Assembly: GCA_943735955.1 (NCBI GenBank)
Contig: OX030960.1
Location: 4,046,233 to 4,110,232 of the forward strand
DNA: 64,000 nucleotides
Source of the DNA: Piscicola geometra
Lineage: Eukaryota > Annelida > Clitellata > Hirudinida > Piscicolidae
Reading direction: 5' to 3'
In this document: positions 39,501-48,154 of the stretch, one piece after another
Layout: every line of letters begins with the position of its first letter
Numbering within the stretch: the stretch's first letter is position 1
Program-made: the position numbers and the translations under genes
The notes under the pieces: model-generated
The model's database searches: none
Seen by the model: the letters and a program-made list of their open reading frames with translations, nothing else
Told to the model about the DNA's origin: nothing

Positions 39501-40641
39501 TACCCCATCTCACACCACAGCCACCACTACCAATCCAAACTGGCCGTGGGTGGCTTTGGATAAGGATAGAGTGGCCTCGTTGATTGACACCCTAGTGGTT
39601 GACATGGTTTCTGAAACGTCCCATGGTGGTCGTGAGGGTGGGGAAAATGATGATGTCAGTCACAATGAAGATAGTAATGGTGAAAAAGAAAAAAATAATG
39701 GTTATCTTCATAATCATGAGAAAATATGTAATGTGGATGTAGTTGTAAAAGATATAAATGACAAAATTGAATCAAAAAGAAACTCTCCTTCCGCTGAAAT
39801 TAAAAAAGAAGGTAAAATGAGCCCTGTTCTCGAAAATAACAAAGAAAATATTAAAAAAAGTGATTCTCAAAATAAAATTAATACAAGTCCAATTTTAATC
39901 GATGATTCAAAGAACAAAACGAAAAAGTCAAAGAGTCCTAAGGATCAAAGCTCGAACCAGAAGAATAGGTGTAATATAAGCGAAACAATTAATAAAATAA
40001 AAAATAATAATTTTAAAAACAACAAAATCGTCACTAACAGCAACACCATCAACCAAGGCAGCAAAGGCAACTGCAGCAACAACCTTAATTGCACCAACAG
40101 CTACAACAGCAATCCCATAGAAGAGAAACTAGTGACCGAGGCACTGTTTGACAAGCAGCTCATTGACAGCATCATCAACAACATCTACTGCACCTCAGAC
40201 CCCTGTGCAAGTCCCGCTTTAGAAGGTGACAAGCGATTCAACAGGGATTCAGGAGTTGTAAAAGAAAAAGGGTGCAGTTGTGGTGGTGAGAAAAAAGACA
40301 TGAATGGTGGAGGAATGGAGAATGCAAGTTTGCAGTGTGTTTGTGAAGTTGCCATGAAGGTGGAAGCCTTCAACGAAAGCGAAAGTAACAAAAGTCACGT
40401 CAACTATGTTGCAAGTGTCAACAATGACCTCAGCAACAACAACAGCAACGAAATGAACAAAACAGACGAAGACACTAGCAACAACACTGCCTCCACCATC
40501 GAACAAAACTTCGACGATGACGAAGAGAACTTCGATGACGTGGACACAGAGACGGAAGAAATGCCCATAAAGTGGAAGTCTAACCTGATGATGAGGGTGA
40601 GGGCACAGGGAACTGCGATGGAATCAGAAATGTCAGAATGA
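36517..40641 (+). CDS. Large low-complexity, probably nuclear protein with four WxxLxK repeats
   Basis: A single 1374-codon frame starts at the first ATG after an in-frame TGA 18 bases upstream. It is rich in Asn, Ser, Thr and Gln, with a His run near residue 31, Asn runs (about 108-130, 700-715), Thr runs (about 174-195) and Ser runs (about 625-660). Basic clusters near 355-362 (SRSRKKRS) and 839-865 suggest nuclear import. SUMO-consensus sites are visible: IKSE at 139, VKRE near 547, and two IKKE. Four spaced copies of an amphipathic motif centre on K148, K768, K1016 and K1213: WMSLSK, WAPFNK, WVALDK, EALFDK. Each is followed by hydrophobics at +3, +6, +7 and +10 and an acidic or Asn residue at +8. 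The tail (about 1340-1360) is acidic. A good donor, AGG|GTGAGG after 40596, could splice the last 15 codons away. The family is not recognised. A transcriptional regulator is likely, and a faint resemblance to Prospero/PROX N-terminal regions is unverified. Confidence 0.82.
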   Translation: MTDFGTMSVTRSLSISAKSSPSLETGNLAYPHHHHHHYPHSYYPSLMMTSQEIDYNLYNFAQHSHHPSYHLYYQQHQQLLAQHYARLKENSDYNDGFFNGGHDHESYNNNNNNNGNNNCNNKHNSGNKNNSKTRSARFIKSEWMSLSKAVVLTLVEKLCNISFDNDCMSPYAPTTTTTTTSTTTTTNVTTTTSTTETAKSSNTQTSTKTSTSTASSRPLSESFSSQNSNNNNNDEITKSIEKILSNTQQEQISTAFKEAHNNHSNNNDASKSNYIKSIIDGKSSNETLFDASTPSVSFENEPSSSLSISTHTHSSEALSSTDTLIYQTALTQATSNNSSQSIIDSAKNKLNYSHSRSRKKRSRNSIYTLPKPDHLDLSNQIGVERKEEGATDTLKIVGNNVSTLETMFHPHETQSQIDIKLQSGGKSPSAFTSDETNSDKIDNGAKSKAISNKIFFHQRTKNNEEYNNGKNLATKKTKSTKKSTSSTTSHQQQQPKTSPSDNLEPSNSAQEAIPLHESTSDYESDVTEVNVEDVDEAEDPVLQFRQTVKREMVVDDHLYGGSSGADGGEVSCGGAGDDGEKVIGIMNEIKKEDKTIDGSKTDKGATTQSSKDKLLPKINSHLSSSSSTTLSSTSLSSFNTFSTTSSSSSTSSSSSSYYDLLTASFYNSLWYNPGNFKTSLAFFQNFINTNINNNDNDNTNNNNNNNLDIKNNSKNNSSDLSSAFDHYSAQMFQNLPFLTLYQKKNINSSGSRNGYMGENRELWAPFNKTLVQQMFEEVLRKEQVMAAKNTFSNRSLISNSSNYHKNKDVSHSESSFDVGRFDDECQSKKVHTSQASTIFKLRHNINSKRNRHKNYERSQLRRSNDASKNTTKVSKEEEINNSCLQSVPILGALLKSDDVRMANGNSHHHHHNHRSVNHSYSHKSSTKRQSSSVRMSENDAKLIIVSPIEESTSPPTAFIQEPLTPHKTSTSPCPATITFTTSPTITPSKPATAVATPSHTTATTTNPNWPWVALDKDRVASLIDTLVVDMVSETSHGGREGGENDDVSHNEDSNGEKEKNNGYLHNHEKICNVDVVVKDINDKIESKRNSPSAEIKKEGKMSPVLENNKENIKKSDSQNKINTSPILIDDSKNKTKKSKSPKDQSSNQKNRCNISETINKIKNNNFKNNKIVTNSNTINQGSKGNCSNNLNCTNSYNSNPIEEKLVTEALFDKQLIDSIINNIYCTSDPCASPALEGDKRFNRDSGVVKEKGCSCGGEKKDMNGGGMENASLQCVCEVAMKVEAFNESESNKSHVNYVASVNNDLSNNNSNEMNKTDEDTSNNTASTIEQNFDDDEENFDDVDTETEEMPIKWKSNLMMRVRAQGTAMESEMSE

Positions 40642-41324
40642 TGGCTTATGAAGGGATAGTACTATTTGCTATGAGAACAGAATATGTACATGATGAATAC
40701 AAATGTAAATACTCTGTAGTAACTTCAACGGGCATGCAAGTGAATGTTTGAGAGGCATTCTTGGGCAGTTAAGGTGGACATTTTATATTGTTTTTCACAG
40801 GCGCTGCTTAAAGGATAAACTTTCATCGTTTATTGTACATTGATTTATAATTTGAATTTAATTCAACATTTTTTTCGCGCGTTCTGAGTAAAATCATCAT
40901 CGTTTTGACTATATTTCCAAGGCTAAAGCATGCGCTCATTTGAAGTAAGATATTTTCATTAATGTCATGGATAAATACCACTTCAACACAACTTCGTTAC
41001 GATTTCTTTACACGCATACTCTATGTTGATTTTTGCTTGATATATACAACCATTTCTCGGCCATTTTATGGGTAAAGTTTTGATGCCAATACTGAGTAAA
41101 ACAACAAAGCAATTTTTAATTCACTCGCCTATTCACCATTCATTCGCCCATTCACCATTCACTCACTTATTCTTTACTCGTTGTTTCAAATTAATTATTC
41201 ATGATTATAAAAATACCGATTCATTTATCTATTCACTCAAAATCATTTCACTTAAAAACATTCTCTAAAAAACATTTCTCATTTATGCATTCACCTACGA
41301 ACCTCTCAACTTCTCAGTTCTTCA

Positions 41325-41382
41325 ATCAATCAATCAATCAAATCAATTTCTATAGCGCTCTTTCCTCAAACTCAAGAGCGCT
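41325..41382. repeat. SINE/MITE-like motif: (CAAT)n plus AGCGCTCTT hairpin
   Basis: CAATCAATCAATCAAATC is followed by TTTCTATAGCGCTCTT, an 11-nt loop and AAGAGCGCT. The 9-bp arms (41354-41362 and 41374-41382) are perfect. It has the look of a repeat end, but the full element was not delimited. Confidence 0.4.
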
Positions 41383-41578
41383 GGTAAATGAATTTGTTAA
41401 ACAGATATGTCTTCAGATCCGTACGAAAAGTAAATAATGATATAGAAGTAGTTAAATAAGGAGGTGATGAGTTTTAAATATATGGACATCTTTAAAGAAG
41501 GGTCATCTAAGTAAGGTAATAATTTTCTAATACGTCAGTTTTCAATAGATAATAGACATAAACAGTCATGTGTAGAAG

Positions 41579-41689
41579 ATTCGTTCTGACAGTCTGTCCT
41601 TCATCTGCAGAGCTCATTTGCCTTGTGAAGTAAGTAGCCAGTGGGTGCTTGCAAGCTGTGCACTGGTGTTCAAATTGAGGCCCTGGCAC
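41579..41689 (-). pseudogene. POLR1H: POLR1H (RPA12) zinc-ribbon fragment, copy 1
   Basis: The frame reads CTACKHPLATYFTRQMSS then ADEGQTV, closely matching the C-terminal zinc ribbon of RNA polymerase I subunit RPA12/POLR1H. That ribbon has C-x-x-C, then TRQ, then the catalytic SADEGQT hairpin. The following F-Y-T-C segment is displaced by a short insertion and frameshift, and its second Cys pair is lost. No upstream N-terminal ribbon or linked exon was found, so this is a decayed fragment. Confidence 0.75.
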
Positions 41690-41737
41690 TTCTTCATAAA
41701 CACAGTCATGTATTGAAGATTCGTTCTAACAGTCTGT

Positions 41738-41831
41738 CCTTCATCTGCAGAGCTCATCTGCCTTGTGAAGTAGGTAGCCAGTGGGTTCTTGCAAACTGTG
41801 CATTAGTGCTCAATTTGAAGCCTTGGCACTT
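41738..41831 (-). pseudogene. POLR1H: POLR1H (RPA12) zinc-ribbon fragment, copy 2
   Basis: Second copy of the same fragment: an in-frame TAA before CTVCKNPLATYFTRQM, then SSADEGQT. The stop and the tandem arrangement support a duplicated pseudogene rather than an exon. Confidence 0.75.
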
Positions 41832-44800
41832 CTTCCTTCTAAAATAAGTTTTTATTGTAGTCCGTTAGACAGTTATTGGTTGAAGATTTCAATTCCGAGA
41901 GCAAGATAAATTTAAAACCAGAAAACAAGAAAAGATATAAATTATGATTACTATAATTATTTGAAATTAAAAAAAACTAAATTATTAGATAAGAAGACAA
42001 ACTATTTAACAAAATCATTACGGTTAAAGCGGCTGCCAAGATGGCAGCTGCTAACCAAAATGTTTCTTTTTTATTTTCAAATTATATCTCTCTTTAAAAT
42101 GTCTTCACTCTCATCCACTCATCTATGGATTACTTTTTCCAGTTTTTGCTGCTTCATTCATACACACATCACATAATCTCCAGGGGTTTCTTCAAACTTT
42201 TCTTCTCAATAACTCACTTTAAGTTTATACTTAGAATGTTGATGATTGATTTAATATTCGTATTATTCTTATTTTTATTGATTTGATTTTATTAAGTTTA
42301 TCCCATTATTATATTGGTAGTCTCCAAAAATTTTATTCATTCATTTAACCTTTAATGAACTCTTTCTTTATCCATCCCTTCATTATCCATCCTTTCAAGC
42401 GATCCCTCATCCCTCGATCAAACCAAATTTGTTTTATTCGGTAAATATAAATTAATCGTGATTGAAATGGTAAAATAACCTTCAAAATATTTAAACTTTT
42501 ACATTAAATTATACAAAAACTCTAAGTTTTCACGTGCTTTATATTTCTAAACACAATGGTAGAACGCGTGACACATTTTATAAATTGTTCTTTAGACTCT
42601 TTATTATAAAAATGTAAAACGTTTATTAAATTTTAAAACTCATGAAGTTTGTTAAGGCGTTTTTGAACTTTTATTTGAATTTTTATTTGAATTTTTATCA
42701 ACATAGCTTAAACAACTTTTTTTACTCTCAAACTTTTTGAGATGGTTTACGTTTAGATTTAACTTGCGTCTCGGGTAAATGCTTTAAACTAAGGCTATTT
42801 TTTCTTTGAAAGCACTAAAAGAAAAAAAAGCATTTCAATTTGCGATGCGGAGTTTGAAGAAATTCAGACAGAGTTTTTACATTTTTCAGGTACACTCACA
42901 ATAAATGATTGGCTTTATTATTTATTTTTTTGTTTTTATTTATGTAATTTTATTTATTTTGAACATTATTTATCTATATATTTTTATTTAATCGTTTTAA
43001 ACTTAAATAATGAGGCGCTTGAATGCTACACTAAACTTTCAAGTTTAAAAAAATATATTCAAACTGTTTTGCTTTTTTTTTTGTTTTTTATTAAATAATT
43101 TAATCATTATTTCATTATAATTCTATAACAATCGGTTTATTAGTTTATTCTCTTCATCATATCAATAGCATCGATCGTATTGCAACTTGCACAACCCCAT
43201 TAGTGACACTCAAACGTCGAGCCCAGAACAAGCATATGTCAGTAACACAGAAACATACAAAAATACCCAGAAACAGACACACACGCCTCAATTCAATCTT
43301 TTTGAAAAATATTTTGTTTTAACAAAAATATTCTATTCAATCGTCATTTTTTCATCCTCTATTATCACATAAAGCAGAATCACGTACACAAATACGTGCA
43401 CGTACACACATGAATGAGTGTTTGGTGGCATTGACAGCAAAATACATATAGCATTACTTTGCACCATGGTTAATGACGGACCACCGTGATTATTAAACAC
43501 ACATGTTTCTAGATAAATTATATGCATAGCCACATGTAAATAACATATAATACACTTCTGAAAATTTATTTATCTTCTCTCAAAACTCTTTAGCTTCGTT
43601 CCAGAATGTCCTAACCTCAGTAATTTTCGTTCTTTGTATATATGATTTCTAAATTGTACACTCCTCCTTAACGATATTATCAATCTTCCGCTTTTTGGTT
43701 TCCTATGAAAACCTTTATCGTACTATTATTATTTTATTTATACATTTACTTTTACTTAATTTTTGAAGAAAAACAATTTACTTCAACAGTCTTTGAACAA
43801 AATTATATTTAAAATGTATTTCAAGCACACCCTCAGAAAAAACGCTAAATAAAAACTCTATGATACTTGGTAACATTGTTACTTAGAAGGCGAAATAAAT
43901 CTGAGAGCCTGGTGGATATATTATATGTCATTTCAATTTATAAATAGGACTTTGGTATTTTCTCTCCAATTCAATATCAACGTTAAGCAATTATTTTTCC
44001 AATTTTGCAACAGTCGCTTGTGTATGCTGTTTTCTCATAAAGCTTACCTGTTTTCTTACGATACTCGTGTTATAGGCCAAATTAATGATTGTATAAATGA
44101 ACATTCTAGAGTAATTACACCACTTTTCATAGAAATTACACTTGTTTTCACTGTAATTACAGTTACTTTTAAAAGTTACTTATATTTTTGTTGAGAATAT
44201 TTTTTTAAAATTTAATGTGGATTTGGAAAATCTGATTATTCCCGATTTGCTCTGTTTTTATTACACCATTTTGTATACTACTGTAAATACAAGTACAAAT
44301 TAGTATTCCATACCCTGATTTTTATAACTTTGAGAGATCTCTCAATCGCGCGTCTTCTCAAGATCACATAATTCATCATTAATTGGCATTTAATTTTTAA
44401 TAAAACTTTTCATTAAAACAATTGATATTAAAATTATTTTTCAAGTTCTATAAATTATTTGATTATTCAATTCTTTTGTTAATTTATAATACATATTTTT
44501 ATAGTAGTTAACTGGCCCTTTAATGTTCTTATCCTTCAAAGCTTGTGAATTTGAAAACGGACAATAAATGTTTTCATTTTTAAAATTTGATTATATGAAG
44601 AGCATTCATTAGTTTTATTTTAGAAAATGTAAAAAAAACTGTTATATGAAACATAAAACATTGAGAGTATGTTTTATACATTTTCAACAACAAAGTCTAA
44701 AAATAAATAAAAAATATCTACAAATTAACTATATTAAAGTTTTTAATTTAAAGAGTTAATTTTTGAAATGTCTGAATTTGTTCCCAAGTGAGTTCATTAT

Positions 44801-45377
44801 TTTTCTATTTAGTGTGCATTAGCTTATAAAACTAAACGCCTGTGATGCATTTTTATAAATTGACCAAAAGAGAGGCTTGAAAAAAGTTAGGTTGCAAAAA
44901 CTCAATTAACAAAATAAAAAATCTAAAAATACTTCTCTAGCCTATCTCTCCGTGGCCAAATCGTAAAAAACCTTGTGATTGGTTGTGCCTTTTAGATTTT
45001 AAAATAAACTCCTTCAATCTAAAAAAACGACACTGTAAGAATGTAAGGCTCCAATACACAGGCATTATAACTCTCCCTCTATTATTCAGCTAGCATGTCT
45101 TGTCTCCTGAACAAACGCCTGACTCGATTTCATTCAATCCAACATATATATTGTTTTTGATGAATCATTTCATCATATATGTAAACGTAGTTGAGAATTT
45201 AGTAGAGAATTTACTTGCATTTATGTAAATATTGTCATTTGTACTATCACAATTAAAAGCAATTATAAAAGTGCACCAAGGCCAATATCGCACTATTCAG
45301 TAGATGTAAGCGTTCGATAGGTTTATGTAGCGGTTTCGATAAAAAATATTTTTAAAAGAAGGTTATTCTAAATAAGA

Positions 45378-47961
45378 ATGAAGAGCAACGAGACTAGTGA
45401 GAGAGGAGAGCAGATGGATAACTTTAAAATCGATTTTCTCAACCCAAGCCTGCAATTCTTGCCAGGTAATATTACATTCAAGTGATAAACTATTCATTTT
45501 TGAAAGAATTTGAGCCGGTTCTTGGTTACTCATACATGATAAACATGCAACAGGAGAAAAAATTGCAGGCTATGTTAGGTTCAAGCTGTTGAAACCAGCG
45601 GACATCGAAAGTGGGTTTTACTGCTCAATAAAACAAATCTTCGTTTAAAGAATTTAATTTTGAACCAATTTAAAGTTTTAATCAAACATAAAATACAGAA
45701 ATAGATGTGTTGTTCAGAGGCTTTTCCTACGTGAATTGGAACAAAGCGATTCAGACAGTGTCACCCCTCAACAACACTCGCAACTTGTCATCAACTTCAT
45801 CTCATCCAACACTGTCTTCCCTCTCGCTTAAAAGCAACTCGCCAATCGGAGTTGATTGCCCATCACTTTCCAACTTTTCGCCATCTTTGCTGTTTCTCAC
45901 ATCATCATCAGCACCCCGCTCACTTCATTCTAGAAGTCCTTCATTCCAAGTAGAGCAAAAAAATGACTGCCAGGAATATCTCAACCAGAAGCTCATTTTA
46001 TACCACAGAGGTGTGCATCGCTGTGTTTTTTTCTAAGTCAATTAATAATTGCATGCGTTCAATAAATTTAAAGATAATTTTGCAATTCTATTCGATTAGG
46101 TTTTTAACTGTAGTGAAATTGTACTTTTACAGCGACATTAAGCCTGGAAACATCTAATATAAAGAATGAAATCGTTAATAAAAAAGATCCAAATGCAGCT
46201 AATATTGAAAAAATGGAAAATAATCTCAATTTCAAAAATTTTAGTGAAGATAATGAAGCATTAAAAAAGTTTTCAGATAATACTTCCAACTCTTCGATCC
46301 AATCTCCTACCATCTCTAACCATACCTTTCCAGCTGGCCTTCACAGCTACCCTTTTTCAATTCAACTTCCAAACGATTTACCAGAGTCCTTCATTGGAGA
46401 CTATGGCTTCCTAAGGTACCTAGCCGTAGCCAGAATCATCACAAGTCCATTAAATCCTCATTCCTATACAAGCACTTTCAACAATAGTCAAGAGAACAAA
46501 AATGCAAGTCACTGGAGTATTAAAAGCATTAAAAGCATTAAAGAACCTGGAAATAGTGGCAAAGAGTCTTGCAGCAGTGGCTACAGCAGTGCAGGAGACT
46601 CTAACTCTTTCGAGACAGTCATCAAAGGAACGGATAAAGAAACTGTTTGTGAAAGTTTTAATGCTAAAGTTTCAGTGAGCACTGTTGAGACTGATGAAGA
46701 AGAAGATGTTGATAATCCGAATGTAAAGTATTTTTTTCCTGCTGAAAACAAACTTGAAAAAAGTACTGTCCACCACAACAACCTCAGTAGCAGCAGCAGT
46801 TTTAGTATGAACTGTGATAATCAAGCTGGTGAGCTGAGAACAGTGCAAGAGTATGTGATGCTTGCAAAAGCAGTAGTGCCAGTTTTCCACATGGTTGGTT
46901 TTTAGATTTGTTGTGTCTGTTTCATACTATACTGTTTTTATTCATTCCAGAAACCAAAGGATATGCCGATAAAGAAGCGAAGAAGTTTATTTTTCTTTCG
47001 GATTTGTCATGTAAAAGGTGCATGGAGGCTGAACAAAACGGGTTTTTTGGTTGGGGAAACTTTAGTTTTGAATGGAAATTTTGAAAACAAAGGAAGAATC
47101 ACCATTGAAAAGACCCAGGTCACTTTAGTGCAGGTAATCTTTGTGAAGTATTAATTCATTAAAATCGAAAGTAAGAAAAAAATTATTTTTTCCCATTTTT
47201 ATTTTAATATTTAGTTTTTTTATTTCATTTTTTATATTCCATTCAGAATACATATTTTCGTACAATAGTTTAATGTTTGGACCAAAGTTAATAAGAGCCA
47301 CAAAGTTACTTTTATTGTATTTTATTTTTTAAACCATCATACGCACCTCCAGATCATAACCTATCGATCTTTCACGTGCAAGCAGAGCAACATCACACAG
47401 CGAAAAAAACTCTTCTGCAAAAGCAAAGCGGCAATCTTGCCTGACTCTTCAGGTGACCTAAACCAGGATTTCATTAACGGCAATTCGATGATCCAACAAA
47501 ACTTCATATTTTAGGAATATTTATAATTTATATTTTTTTATTCCAGGTTTTTGGAGGGAATTCATAGTGATTCCTTCATCTGCGCCTGTCTCCACCCAGC
47601 CCTCAAAGACACGCCTCATCCACATCAAGTACACTCTCAAGGTTGATGCATAAAATTAGTAAAAAACTTTTAACGCAATATTTTTTTAATTTTATCTAAA
47701 ATATAACTTTAAAGAAAAAGTATTTGAAAACTTTACGTTTTCCGAATGAGATTATAGTGATTTTGTTTTTATTTTACCGATAATTAATGGCATTTTATTG
47801 TAAATCTTTGCAAAACCCTCCACCAGCTCGTCATTTACTTCTCATCGCTCGTGAGGCCAATCAAAAAAGAAGTAGAAATCTTCATCGGAAATTCGCTGGA
47901 AGAGTCTCCAAGCGAAACACTAAGACAAGATTTCTCAGAGGCGAACAATTATTTTGCTTAA
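45378..47961 (+). CDS. ARRDC: Arrestin domain-containing protein (ARRDC/alpha-arrestin type)
   Basis: Eight exons join in phase with GT-AG borders: 45378-45465, 45554-45610, 45699-46010, 46133-46893, 46951-47133, 47353-47452, 47547-47641, 47827-47961, giving 576 aa. The ATG follows an in-frame TAA. Arrestin_N (about 10-250, plus inserts) shows NPSLQFLPGEKIAGYVRF, VLFRGFSYVNW and FPAGLHSYPFSIQLPNDLP, then SFIGDYGFLRY. Arrestin_C (about 425-560) shows KGAWRLNKTGFLVGET, the ITYRSFTC strand, FWREFIVIPSSAP and LIHIKYTLK. Long Ser-rich inserts lie at about 70-140 and 275-395, unlike compact family members. No PPxY motif was seen at the C-terminus, so NEDD4-ligase recruitment, known for many ARRDCs, may be absent. 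Such proteins act as cytosolic adaptors in endocytic sorting of membrane receptors. The next gene (Reeler) ends 193 bp away in convergent orientation. Confidence 0.9.
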
Positions 47962-48065
47962 AAACGTTTATATTTTGACTGTCAAATTTTTTTGTTTTTC
48001 ACAACTAGCATTATGGTCTTTTGCTTCAAACATTTATGTTTTAATTCGAGCACAAAAAATTGATC

Positions 48066-48071
48066 AATAAA
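48066..48071 (+). terminator. Probable polyadenylation signal of the arrestin gene
   Basis: AATAAA lies about 105 bp after the arrestin stop codon and before the convergent Reeler gene's stop at 48155. Confidence 0.5.
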
Positions 48072-48154
48072 AATATATTTTTATATATACGTGTTGATTA
48101 TTGACACTTCATGGAAAATGTCTTTAAAAACCAATTATATTTGAGATCAGTGCA

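Larger units (their letters stand above)
41561..41835. repeat. Tandem duplication, about 140-bp period
   Basis: Two copies starting at the shared word ACAGTCATGT (41562 and 41702) run about 135 bp each with roughly 90% identity. Each contains one POLR1H-like zinc-ribbon relic on the - strand. Confidence 0.9.
40642..45377. other. Intergenic DNA between the large ORF and the arrestin gene
   Basis: It begins with a plausible 3' UTR of the large ORF. Further on are a short SINE-like motif (41325-41382) and the POLR1H pseudogene duplication (41561-41835). I searched by eye for a homeo-prospero exon downstream of the large ORF and found none. The remainder is AT-rich without supportable exons. Confidence 0.5.

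Noticed and set aside
40642..45377. Homeo-prospero domain exons downstream of the large ORF
   Set aside because: Looked for the conserved W-F-x-N-F-R-E region on the + strand and saw none.
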